Notes: a model not told the origin generated them from the sequence alone. DNA of 12,191 nt from Acidobacteriota bacterium (GCA_026706225.1 JAPOZE010000651.1:1-12191), one strand, 5' to 3'; counted from the first letter of the stretch, positions 1 through 6,653 are shown. Numbers and translations are program-made.

Positions 1-556
1 TCCAGCGGTTGCGGGTCATGCTGAAGACCTCGCGACCGCTGGCATCCAGGGTCAGCGGAGCCCGGAACTCGTGCTTCCCTCCCTGGCCGTCGATGGCACG
101 CACCCCTGCCACCGCCCCCTGTCCGTCCACCGTCTCCACGGCCCGGGTCCCCTCCCGAACCTCCACACCCTTTTCGCGGGCGTTGTCCAGCAGCATCTGG
201 TCGAACTCGCTGCGCAAGACCTGCCAGGTGGTGGCCGCTTCGTGATTGAAATGCTCGAAGAAATAGAAAGGGGTCGAGACGGCGCCCCGGGTGCTGACAA
301 ACTGGACGCTGTACTTCCTGGGGAAATGGGAACTCTTGATCTTGTCGATAACCCCCAGTCGCTCCAGCGTGAAGTAGCAGTAGGGCATCAGGGACTCGCC
401 GATGCGATAGCGGGGAAAGCGCTCCTTCTCCAGCAGCAGGACCCGCCACCCCTTTTGGGCCAGAAAGGCCCCGGCGGTGGCGCCGGCGGGGCCGCCGCCG
501 ACAATGACGGCGTCGAAGGGATCGTGCTGCTGCAACCTGTCGTCTCCGGAATTCAT
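1..556 (-). CDS. FAD-dependent oxidoreductase, halogenase/geranylgeranyl-reductase-like (3' truncated by window)
   Basis: Only the first 185 codons are in the window; the gene runs off base 1. The protein opens with a Rossmann FAD-binding fold: a beta strand leading into GGGPAGATAG at residues 20-29, then LLLEKERFPRYRIGESLMP at about 40-58. That ERFPRxxIGES signature is typical of flavin-dependent halogenases and the geranylgeranyl reductase-like NAD(P)/FAD oxidoreductases. A 'LDASGR' segment at 170-175 matches the second FAD-contacting region of such enzymes. The ATG at 556 is the first start codon after an in-frame stop (the TGA that ends the upstream gene) and has no strong ribosome binding site, so translation may be coupled. 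It lies 21 bases after the HemN-like gene on the same strand, which suggests one operon and a joint role in modifying a small molecule or cofactor. Whether it halogenates cannot be told: the part where the halogenase Lys/WxWxIP motifs would be is mostly missing. Confidence 0.85.
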   Translation of the reverse strand, partial: MNSGDDRLQQHDPFDAVIVGGGPAGATAGAFLAQKGWRVLLLEKERFPRYRIGESLMPYCYFTLERLGVIDKIKSSHFPRKYSVQFVSTRGAVSTPFYFFEHFNHEAATTWQVLRSEFDQMLLDNAREKGVEVREGTRAVETVDGQGAVAGVRAIDGQGGKHEFRAPLTLDASGREVFSMTRNRW

Positions 557-577
557 CGGTAAACCGATTGGCTCGGG

Positions 578-1909
578 TCAGCTATAGCGGCTGCCACGAT
601 GCCGGCTCAAGAAGAAGTCGGGCAGAAAACTGTCCACCTGCAGCAGTCCCTCGCGGCTCAGCCTGAGGCTGTTGTCCTCAACTTCCAGGTAGTTCCGCTG
701 CTGCAGACTCTGCAGGGGAGAAGCGAATCGCTGCCGGATATCGGTATCGAACTTCTCCCTGAAGTAGCTGGGCCGGACCATTCCCAACTTGAACTGCAGG
801 ATCAGTTCGCGGATGAGACGCTCTTCGTGGCTGGGAGTGAGAGCCCGGTAGATGGGAAGCCGTCCTTCCTCCAGGCTCCTCCGGTAACCCGGCAGGTCGT
901 GCTCGTTCTGGTAGTGGGTGCCGTTGACATGGGAAAAGGAGGCTACTCCCAGCCCCACCAGGTCGGCGCCGGTCCAGAGCAGGTCACGGTAGAGGAAGCG
1001 GGTGCGATCCGGATCCTTGACCGCCGTGTAGGCGCTGCTGACGGAGTAGCCTCCCTGCTCCAGCAGCGAGAAGGCTTCGTCCACCCAGGTTCGCTTGGTT
1101 CCCCAATCGGCCACCGGGGCCACGCTCTTGCCGGCGGCCTTCATCTCCTGAAACACGGTGGTGTTGTAGGGAATCTCCATCTGGTAGATGGTCACGCTGT
1201 CGGGCTCCATTTCCAGGGTGCGCCGCACGCAGTCGCGCCAATTTTGGTCCGTCTCCCCCACCATCCCGGCAATCAGATCGATGTTGATTTGCGGGAAGCC
1301 CACCGACCGGGCGATCCGGTAGGCCCGGTCGATTTCCCGCGAACCGTGGGCGCGGCCGTTGGCCTCGAGGATGGCGTCGTTGAAATTCTCGATCCCCAGG
1401 CTGAGCCGGGTCACTCCGATCTCCCGGATCACCCGCAGCTTGTGCTCCGTCAGCGTCCCCGGCTCGCACTCGAAGGTGATTTCCTCGGCCGCATCCCAGG
1501 AAAGTTGCGCCTTCAAATCGTCAGCAAGCCGCACCAGTTGCTTGGAGGAGATGTAGGAGGGCGTGCCGCCGCCGAAATAGATGAAAAGCGGCCTGCGGCC
1601 GCCCACAAAGGGCTTGCCGGCGTAGAGTTTCAGCTCCCCGGCCAGCGCATCCAGATAGCGCTCGACCGCCGGAGCATCCTGCTGGGTATACACCTTGAAA
1701 TAGCAGAAATGGCAGCGCTTGCGGCAAAAGGGAATGTGCAGGTAAACGCCCAGGGGAGTTCCGGGCAGAGGCGGCCTTTGAAGGGCGGCCGACGCCTCGC
1801 CCACCCGATCGGGCTTCCAGAAGGAGTAGGGAGGGTAGTTGGAAACGAAGTAGTTGCCCGCGGTCGTCTGGTCGACGCCCCGCTGGGGTCCGGAGCTATC
1901 CGATCTCAT
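578..1909 (-). CDS. HemN-like radical SAM protein (coproporphyrinogen III oxidase family)
   Basis: Encodes about 443 residues. A radical SAM cluster motif CxxxCxxC (CRKRCHFC) lies at residues 62-69, followed by Tyr-Phe instead of the extra Cys of true HemN. An SAM-contacting GGGTPS follows at 113-118. Further HemN/HemW-family blocks are ECEPGTL, SLGIENFND and the LIAGMVGET stretch. The C-terminal half matches the HemN C-terminal domain. The family binds a 4Fe-4S cluster and cleaves SAM to make a 5'-deoxyadenosyl radical. Members include the heme-pathway oxidase, heme chaperones (HemW) and natural-product methyltransferases or cyclopropanases, so heme biosynthesis should not be assumed here. 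I prefer ATG at 1909 over GTG at 1921 (which would add four codons) because GAGG sits 6 bases before the ATG. The N-terminal 50 residues (with NYPPYSFW) extend beyond the radical SAM core. The flavoenzyme gene follows 21 bases downstream. Confidence 0.88.
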   Translation of the reverse strand: MRSDSSGPQRGVDQTTAGNYFVSNYPPYSFWKPDRVGEASAALQRPPLPGTPLGVYLHIPFCRKRCHFCYFKVYTQQDAPAVERYLDALAGELKLYAGKPFVGGRRPLFIYFGGGTPSYISSKQLVRLADDLKAQLSWDAAEEITFECEPGTLTEHKLRVIREIGVTRLSLGIENFNDAILEANGRAHGSREIDRAYRIARSVGFPQINIDLIAGMVGETDQNWRDCVRRTLEMEPDSVTIYQMEIPYNTTVFQEMKAAGKSVAPVADWGTKRTWVDEAFSLLEQGGYSVSSAYTAVKDPDRTRFLYRDLLWTGADLVGLGVASFSHVNGTHYQNEHDLPGYRRSLEEGRLPIYRALTPSHEERLIRELILQFKLGMVRPSYFREKFDTDIRQRFASPLQSLQQRNYLEVEDNSLRLSREGLLQVDSFLPDFFLSRHRGSRYS

Positions 1910-2157
1910 GAATGTCCTCACCCTGCACAGGCCTCTATGGCCGCTTGTAGCCCTTCCGGATCAACATTTTAGCACGGCTCCCCGTGATTGCTGCTAACGG
2001 AGTCGGCCGGCCAGGGAGCCCGGCCTACCAGAAACAAACCAGAAAGAGCGATCCAAGAAGGGCCACCAAGCGTGACGGCTCTGCCGCATCGGCACGGGCT
2101 ACAGCCCGGCAAGCCGGCGCGTGCCCCCTTGAGAAGCAAGAGTGACGGGAGGAGGCG

Positions 2158-2187
2158 CCCCCCGGGAGCGCGGGCGTCCCGCCCGCA
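2158..2187 (-). repeat. 30-base hairpin repeat family 1, copy 1 (left arm of an inverted pair)
   Basis: Read on the minus strand, this copy matches 2337-2366 at 29 of 30 bases and 9730-9759 at 28 of 30. Its core (2170-2186) is a perfect 7-bp stem, GCGGGCG/CGCCCGC, with a 3-base loop; a GC-rich tail ending in CCCGGGGGG follows. Together with 2337-2366 it forms an inverted pair around 149 bases. Confidence 0.85.
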
Positions 2188-2336
2188 TGCTATGCCGTTG
2201 CGTTCCGCTCCGTTTTCCTGCGATACGGCACCCGGCTACCCTGCCGGCGGGAACGGCATGGGCTCTACCGAAGCAGCGTCCTGACTCCTTGCCGGTCGAG
2301 CCGGGTCGAGGAGTTGGGTGAGCCTTGCCGGTGTTG

Positions 2337-2366
2337 TGCGGGCGGGACGCCCGCGTTCCCGGGGGG
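2337..2366 (+). repeat. 30-base hairpin repeat family 1, copy 2 (right arm of an inverted pair)
   Basis: Same unit as 2158-2187 but in opposite orientation, with one mismatch (T for C in the tail). The hairpin core is at 2338-2354 with loop GGA. Spurious translation of this unit gives the AGRPRSRG-like peptides seen in the overlapping open frames. Confidence 0.85.
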
Positions 2367-2422
2367 CATCCCCTTGCTACGCACCGGCTTCTCGTCCTGT
2401 TCATTGGGGGCTATGGGTCAGT

Positions 2423-2466
2423 TGTTTCACTCTCGTTATGATTCGCCCGGCAGGGCGGGGGCGGCA
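2423..2466 (-). repeat. Dispersed repeat family 2, copy B
   Basis: On the minus strand this reads as a GC hairpin (CGCCC-TGCC-GGGCG), then AATCATAACGAGAGTGAAACA. It closely matches 4839-4877 read on the plus strand, so the copies are inverted relative to each other. This one begins about 26 bases past the stop codon of the TRAP permease and may act as its 3' hairpin. Confidence 0.75.
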
Positions 2467-2491
2467 CTCATTTGAAACAAACGAAAGCTCT

Positions 2492-4711
2492 TCACTCCCC
2501 ACTCTCGGAGGTAACCGGCTCAGGCCCTGCCCACCACCGGTTGGCCACCACCACTCCTGCCAGGGCAAGGGCAGCTCCAAGGTTCAGAACCGGGCCCAGG
2601 TTGTAACCCTGAACCTGAAATTCCGGAGACAGCAGGCAGGCGGCGGCGGCGAATAGGATCAAGCGGTGATCCAACCGCAGGGGCCGCCTGAGATAGCCGG
2701 CGATGGCGGCTGCCAGTGCAAAGATCCCCAGAATGGCCGTGCCCACTTCCAGGCCCAGCCCCCACAGGTTGCCGAGCTGTGTCAGGTCCAGGGAGGCGTT
2801 GGAGGTGATCCGGTCGCTGAGGCGGCTGCTCGTATCCCTCGGCACCAGCAGCAGCAGCTCGGGCCGGTAGACGAACATGAAGGGCAAGGTGAAGCCGACC
2901 AGGGCGAAGCGGAAGGAAGCCAGGGCCGTCCTCATGATCCTGGCCTTGGCGATAGAGGCGCTGGCATAGGCCGCCAGCGCCACCGGCGGGGTCACCATCG
3001 ACATCATCCCGAAATAGAATATGAACAGGTGGGCCGCCAGGGGTTGCACGCCCATCTGTTCCAGCAGCGATCCCATCAGGGTGGCCATCAGCAGGTAGCA
3101 GACCACCGAAGGCACCCCCATGCCCAGGATGATGGAACAGATCATGATTCCCACCAGGGCCAGCAGCAGGCTCGATTCCACCACGCCCTTGATGACGTTG
3201 CTGAAGTCGGTGGCGACACCGGTCGATTGGACCACACCGATGATGATCCCCACGCAGGCGCTGGCGGCGATCAGGGCCACCCCGTTCCTGGCCGCCTTGA
3301 CCAGGGCTTCCAGGATGGATGGCCTCAACCTGGGGTGCATCAGGGCAAACAGCAGCAGTCCGAACAGGCCCACCAGGCAGGAGTTGATGAGCGACTCGGC
3401 ATAGAGGCGCAGCTTGGGCACGGCCGGGGCCTGGGCGAGAACCACCTGGTGCAGCAACACCACCAGGGCGAAGGCGGAAAGAGCCCACCGGCGTGGGGCC
3501 GCGCTCAAACCGGTGCCGGGACCGGCCATGCTCAGCAGCAGAATCACCACCAGGGACCCGCTCACCGCCTTGAAGGGGGTGAAGCCCATCAGCAGGAAGA
3601 GGATCAGCGTCCCCAGGGCCGAAAAGAAGACCAGTCCCTGAAACCGCGAGACCGGGCGTGCCGGCCCTCGGTCGGCTGCAACCGCTCCGGCCCTCCGGGC
3701 GTAGAAATGCACGATCAGGAAAATGGACAGGTAGTAGAGGATGGCGGGAATCAGCGCCGCCTTGGCCACCTGCAGGAAGGTCACCTGGGGCTGCACCAGC
3801 TCCAGCATCATGTAGGCGCCGGCCCCCATGACCGGAGGCACCAGGGCGCCCCCCGAGGCTGCCGCGGCCGTGATGCCTCCGGCCACGTGCCTTTCGAACC
3901 CGGCGTGACGCATCATGGGGATGGTAAAGGTGCCGGTGGTCACCGCGTTGGCGACGGCGCTGCCCGAGAGGGACCCCATCAACCCGCTGCCCAGCACGGC
4001 CACCTTGGCCGGTCCGCCCGGCGTGCGGCCGAACACTTTTTGGGCGAAATCGATGATGAACCGGGTTGCCCCCGACATCTCCAGAAAGGCTCCGAAGATG
4101 ACGAACAGGAAGACATACTTGAACATGACCCCGGCTGCCGGGCCGAACACGCCCAGAGACTGCGAAAAAGTCGTGCTCACCAGGTAGGCCGCATCCTGGC
4201 CGGCATGCGGCAGCAGCCATCCCGGCAGATCGGGCAGGAAGTTCAGGTGGGCCAGGTGCCCGTAATAGCTGTGTGCCAGGAAGAGCACCGCCAGCGCCGG
4301 CACCACCCAGCCAATGGAGCGGCGGGTGGCTTCCAACACCAGCAACAGGCCGACCGCGCCCAGGACAAAGTCGGCAGGTCCTTCGATACCGGCGCGGTTT
4401 CCGAGCGATTTCCCGTAAGGCCAGAGGTCCGGAAACCACCCCTGAAAAAGCGGTTCCGTCATCAGCACCACGGTGCCGCAAGCCGCGATGCTGGCGACGG
4501 CCAGGACCAGATCGGCCAGGCGTGCGACCCTGCAGTCCCGCCAGCGTTCACGGGCAGGGGTGCCGAGAAAGCAAAGCACCAGCCCCAGCATGACGAACAG
4601 GGCCAACTGGGACTGCGGCCGCAGCCGGGGGAAGTTGACCTCGGTCAGAGTGTAGAGGCACAGGACCGCGCTCAGGATGGGAATCAGCCGCTTGCTAACG
4701 GGCTCGAACAT
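2492..4711 (-). CDS. TRAP transporter permease, fused small+large membrane subunits (TAXI type)
   Basis: A 739-residue, highly hydrophobic protein of the fused TRAP permease family, with many membrane segments throughout. The large-subunit (DctM-like) signature is clear. Residues 227-300 contain FGRTPGGPAKVAVLGSGLMG, SGSAVANAVTTGTFTIP and then a Gly-Ala-rich GGALVPPVMGAGA block. A second pseudo-repeat gives ILGMGVPSVVCYLL at 528-541 and MSMVTPPVALAAY at 570-582. The first 130 residues or so supply the four-helix small-subunit equivalent. About 120 further hydrophobic residues follow the core, as in family members with a C-terminal extension. TRAP transporters import substrates using an ion gradient and need the periplasmic binding protein encoded just upstream (4939-6141). 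The ATG at 4711 is preceded by AAAGG seven bases away. The 227-base gap between the two genes is unusually long for such a pair and holds a large inverted repeat. The substrate cannot be deduced. Confidence 0.95.
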   Translation of the reverse strand: MFEPVSKRLIPILSAVLCLYTLTEVNFPRLRPQSQLALFVMLGLVLCFLGTPARERWRDCRVARLADLVLAVASIAACGTVVLMTEPLFQGWFPDLWPYGKSLGNRAGIEGPADFVLGAVGLLLVLEATRRSIGWVVPALAVLFLAHSYYGHLAHLNFLPDLPGWLLPHAGQDAAYLVSTTFSQSLGVFGPAAGVMFKYVFLFVIFGAFLEMSGATRFIIDFAQKVFGRTPGGPAKVAVLGSGLMGSLSGSAVANAVTTGTFTIPMMRHAGFERHVAGGITAAAASGGALVPPVMGAGAYMMLELVQPQVTFLQVAKAALIPAILYYLSIFLIVHFYARRAGAVAADRGPARPVSRFQGLVFFSALGTLILFLLMGFTPFKAVSGSLVVILLLSMAGPGTGLSAAPRRWALSAFALVVLLHQVVLAQAPAVPKLRLYAESLINSCLVGLFGLLLFALMHPRLRPSILEALVKAARNGVALIAASACVGIIIGVVQSTGVATDFSNVIKGVVESSLLLALVGIMICSIILGMGVPSVVCYLLMATLMGSLLEQMGVQPLAAHLFIFYFGMMSMVTPPVALAAYASASIAKARIMRTALASFRFALVGFTLPFMFVYRPELLLLVPRDTSSRLSDRITSNASLDLTQLGNLWGLGLEVGTAILGIFALAAAIAGYLRRPLRLDHRLILFAAAACLLSPEFQVQGYNLGPVLNLGAALALAGVVVANRWWAGPEPVTSESGE

Positions 4712-4780
4712 GAGCCAACCTTTCGTGCCGGGAACACCCTTGTTTCGGCCCGTCTGAGCCGCCTCATCGTATGGGACGGC

Positions 4781-4960
4781 GGCGCAACCAGGTGAAGAGT
4801 GATTAGTGATTAGTGATCAGTGGCTAGTGGTTAGCCGTGCCTCCGCCCTGGCGGGCGGATCATACGAGAGTGAAACAGGTTTGTTTCAGTTGCTGAACGT
4901 GTCGATTAAATAACTATCCACTAACCACTGGCCACTAATCACTTTTCACCTGGTTGCGCC
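4781..4960. repeat. Large imperfect inverted repeat between TAXI and TRAP permease genes
   Basis: The left arm is 4781-4834 and the right arm 4921-4960. The right arm's complement reads GGCGCAACCAGGTGAA, A, AGTGATTAGTG, then GCCAGTGGTTAG. The left arm has the same text apart from one early A/G change, one C/T change and about 14 extra bases made of GTGATTA/GTGATCA-type heptamers. A transcript crossing it could form a stem of about 40 bp with a loop of about 86 bases. The loop contains repeat family 2 (4839-4877) and a smaller palindrome, TGAAACA-GGTT-TGTTTCA (4871-4888). The right arm overlaps the last codons and stop of the TAXI gene, so the stem would form at the gene's 3' end. Confidence 0.85.
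4839..4877 (+). repeat. Dispersed repeat family 2, copy A
   Basis: The unit is a CCGCCC-TGGC-GGGCGG hairpin followed by ATCATACGAGAGTGAAACA. It is the partner of 2423-2466 in the opposite orientation. It lies in the loop of the large inverted repeat, between the TAXI and permease genes. Confidence 0.75.
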
Positions 4961-6141
4961 GGGACCCGGTTGGCGGGGTTGGGCCGGAAACCGATCTCCG
5001 GGTGACTCTCATAGAACTCGACGGCGCCGGGATGAAACGGGATCCCGGTATAGAGGACGGCGCCCTGAATGAGTCGTTTCTCTCCGCCGGGAAGCGGGAC
5101 CGACCTGAGTTGGAGAAATCCCAGGGCCGGATGCCTGCGGGCCAACTCCTCCCGCTGCTCCCATAAGACTTCCAAAAGGTTTCGAATCAACTGTTTGTCA
5201 GTGCTCTTATGAGTCACCACTTGCATCGAGCCCACGTTCAGCCAACCGAAGCGGGCGCCGGCAAGGGCCTTGCGCAACGCGTCAATTTCCATCGTTTCCG
5301 CTCCCGCAACCCTTAGCCCCTGGTCCCGGATGAAGGCCAGGGCTTGCTCCCGGCTCATTTGAGCAATGCGGTCCTCCAGCTCGTAGTGCAGAATCTTCGG
5401 ATACCTCGACTTGACCAGGGCGTGGGGAATGGGCTTGAAGAAGGCATAGTCCCGGATCAACCGCCCCCGGACCTTGGGATCGAAGGGAATTACGTAGACC
5501 TCGAAGGATCCGGAAGCCTGGATGATCGACTGGGCAGGCAGGGCCCCCCCCAGAAAGGCCGCATCGACGGCCCCGTCGCCAAGCATTTCGACCGCCACGC
5601 CCTGCGGCGCATAGATGGCGCTGAAAGAGTCTGCGGCTACCCCGTGAGCCTCCAGGATCGGCATCACGAACATCTCGAATCCCGCCCCGGCCGGCCCGAT
5701 CACCACCCGCCTTCCCTTCAGATCGCCGATGGCGCGCATGCCCGAATCCTGCTTGGTGACAAACATGGCCACCAGGGGGGCCAGCGTGCAGACCGCCCGC
5801 ACGTCGTAGCTTCCTTCCGATTTCCAGTTGGAGCCGCCCTGGCTGGCGAAGTAGCTGATGGCCGAGTTGCTCATCCCCAGCTCAAACTGGCCGCTGGCCA
5901 GGCGCCGGATATTCTCCTGGCTGCCCTTGCTTCCCTTGATTTGCACCTTCCAGTTGTGGGAACCGCGGTGCAGGTTGAGCACCTCGGCAATGGCTCCGCC
6001 CACTACCGGAAAGGTGCCCCCCACCGGAGCCGTCCCCAGACTGAGGAAACGGTGCCGCTCCCCCTGTTGGCAGGCTACATTCCCCAGGACTAACGCCACC
6101 AGCAAACCAACCCACAGCCGGCATTTGGTTTCTTGCCTCAT
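4939..6141 (-). CDS. TAXI-family TRAP transporter solute-binding protein
   Basis: A 400-residue secreted protein. The N-terminus has a signal peptide (basic MRQETKCR, then hydrophobic LWVGLLVALVLG). It ends in NVAC, where Cys24 could be a lipid-attachment site, though the lipobox is poor (Asn at -3). The mature part shows TAXI hallmarks: SLGTAPVGGTFPVVGGAIAE at about 34-53, a QENIRRLASGQFELGMSNS segment, and DLKGRRVVIGPAGAGFE with the Gly-rich turn near residue 150. It binds a solute in the periplasm and hands it to the permease encoded downstream. I chose ATG 6141 rather than ATG 6183 for two reasons: the signal peptide then starts at the N-terminus, and the start overlaps the preceding small ORF's stop as ATGA, implying translational coupling. 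The final codons (QPGEK and stop) lie inside the inverted repeat, so the tail may have been rewritten by it. Confidence 0.93.
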   Translation of the reverse strand: MRQETKCRLWVGLLVALVLGNVACQQGERHRFLSLGTAPVGGTFPVVGGAIAEVLNLHRGSHNWKVQIKGSKGSQENIRRLASGQFELGMSNSAISYFASQGGSNWKSEGSYDVRAVCTLAPLVAMFVTKQDSGMRAIGDLKGRRVVIGPAGAGFEMFVMPILEAHGVAADSFSAIYAPQGVAVEMLGDGAVDAAFLGGALPAQSIIQASGSFEVYVIPFDPKVRGRLIRDYAFFKPIPHALVKSRYPKILHYELEDRIAQMSREQALAFIRDQGLRVAGAETMEIDALRKALAGARFGWLNVGSMQVVTHKSTDKQLIRNLLEVLWEQREELARRHPALGFLQLRSVPLPGGEKRLIQGAVLYTGIPFHPGAVEFYESHPEIGFRPNPANRVPAQPGEK

Positions 6142-6284
6142 GAAGAATTTCTCGACTGGACCTGGTCCCCCGCCTGCAACCATGAAACCGGTACTACCGC
6201 AACAAGTGGGATTGTCAGGTCGTCCACCGATTCAGGATTGTAAATCGCGTGGAGATCTTCCTGTTCATTGTTCTTTCTCTTCAT
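6138..6284 (-). CDS. Small ORF (48 codons) translationally coupled to the TAXI gene
   Basis: Begins MKRKNNEQEDLHAIYNPESV and ends in QSRNSS. The N-terminus is highly charged; the middle is a short hydrophobic stretch (TIPLVAVVPVSWL) too brief for a sure membrane span. I do not recognise it. Support is positional: its ATG comes one base after the stop of the 54-codon ORF, and its stop overlaps the TAXI start as ATGA. It has no good ribosome binding site (only GGAATGAG upstream), consistent with coupled translation. It could be a real small subunit, or simply a leader that carries ribosomes to the TAXI start. The alternative TAXI start at 6183 would overlap it. Confidence 0.5.
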   Translation of the reverse strand: MKRKNNEQEDLHAIYNPESVDDLTIPLVAVVPVSWLQAGDQVQSRNSS

Positions 6285-6285
6285 C

Positions 6286-6450
6286 TCATTCCGCAACCAA
6301 CCACAACACCACCAGGGCAACCACAATAGCCACCACCACAACAATCGAAAGTACCCACCCGATCAGGGAAATGGTTCGGTTCCGGGAAGCCATTTCCAAG
6401 AGGGCGTCTTCCGCCACCTCTTCCATCAGGTCATCAGCATCAAGGGGCAT
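6286..6450 (-). CDS. Small single-pass membrane protein (54 residues), first ORF of the TRAP-TAXI operon
   Basis: An acidic N-terminal half (MPLDADDLMEEVAEDALLEM) is followed by a short basic/polar hinge (ASRNRT). One hydrophobic helix of about 23 residues follows, made almost only of Ile, Val, Leu, Ala and Trp (residues 28-51), and the protein ends LVAE. This is the layout of a C-tail-anchored or single-span membrane peptide. An ideal Shine-Dalgarno, GGAGG at 6457-6461, sits 6 bases before the ATG, which is strong evidence of translation. One base separates its stop from the next small ORF, which in turn overlaps the TAXI gene. I know of no described third membrane partner in TAXI systems, so an accessory or regulatory role is inference only. 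Confidence 0.72.
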   Translation of the reverse strand: MPLDADDLMEEVAEDALLEMASRNRTISLIGWVLSIVVVVAIVVALVVLWLVAE

Positions 6451-6456
6451 GATTCG

Positions 6457-6461
6457 CCTCC
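6457..6461 (-). promoter_or_regulatory. Ribosome binding site of the 54-codon membrane ORF
   Basis: GGAGG on the minus strand, 6 bases before the ATG at 6450. It is the strongest ribosome binding site in the TRAP-TAXI operon, whose downstream small ORF and TAXI starts lack good ones. It suggests ribosomes load here and are passed along. Confidence 0.75.
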
Positions 6462-6479
6462 ATGGTCGTTCAAGGGCGA

Positions 6480-6566
6480 TTCCGGCAGATCAATACCAGG
6501 TCAGGTCTCGAGTGGCAATCACGGAATTCTTTCCGCTCCCGGGCATTCTGCATGACATTATCATAT
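6480..6566 (-). pseudogene. Deleted relic of a YafQ-type toxin-antitoxin locus
   Basis: Two separate parts of the intact locus at 7535-8127 are joined here. Bases 6480-6538 match 7596-7654 without gaps (52 of 59 identical). They still encode toxin residues 55-73 as ERKEFRDCHSRPDLVLIC, keeping the catalytic-type His and Asp. Bases 6536-6565 match 8075-8104, the antitoxin leader and promoter (25 of 30 identical). The CTC at the join is shared by both parents, so a microhomology deletion of about 420 bases removed the whole antitoxin and the toxin's first 54 codons. The -10-like TATGAT and the ATGA-N5-TCAT palindrome survive; homology stops right at the -10, and the -35 is not conserved. The relic points toward the TRAP-TAXI operon, whose first ribosome binding site starts about 20 bases beyond it. 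Confidence 0.88.
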
Positions 6567-6647
6567 GTTGAGAGTCGAGAAACGCTCGCCCGGCCGGTTG
6601 GACGCAGCGATTTGGGAACGTTTAGGCAATCGAGAGGATGAATTACC

Positions 6648-6653
6648 GGAGGG
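6648..6653 (+). promoter_or_regulatory. Ribosome binding site fixing the start of the Sm-like secreted protein
   Basis: GGAGGG lies 7 bases before ATG 6661. It decides for this start over the upstream in-frame ATG at 6565, which sits inside the toxin-antitoxin relic and lacks such a site. Confidence 0.8.

Larger units (their letters stand above)
1910..2491. other. 582-base non-coding region rich in palindromic repeats
   Basis: No convincing gene is visible. Open frames here translate into low-complexity Arg/Pro/Gly peptides generated by hairpin repeats. The region holds an inverted pair of 30-base repeats (2158-2187 and 2337-2366) and one copy of a second dispersed repeat (2423-2466). There are also imperfect palindromes, for example around 2010-2030 (GGCCGG...CCGGCC) and 2091-2125 (GGCACG...CGTGCC, with GGGCT/AGCCC inside). 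It separates the TRAP permease stop from the HemN-like start. The HemN-like gene must therefore either be read through from the TRAP operon or have its own promoter here; I cannot point to a clear one. Confidence 0.7.

Noticed and set aside
599..1972. A 457-codon open frame on the plus strand opposite the HemN-like gene
   Set aside because: The minus strand has radical SAM motifs; the plus-strand product has none and is a shadow.
1988..2404. Overlapping open frames of about 100 codons on both strands
   Set aside because: Their peptides are translations of the GC hairpin repeats (AGRPRSRG and ARASRPH patterns), with no domain and no ribosome binding site.
2666..4795. A 709-codon open frame on the plus strand opposite the TRAP permease
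   Set aside because: It is a Gln/His/Gly-rich antisense shadow of a clearly conserved membrane protein, as expected in GC-rich DNA.
4801..4834. CRISPR-like array from the repeated GTGATTA units
   Set aside because: The units are only seven bases, lack spacers of regular length and belong to one arm of an inverted repeat.
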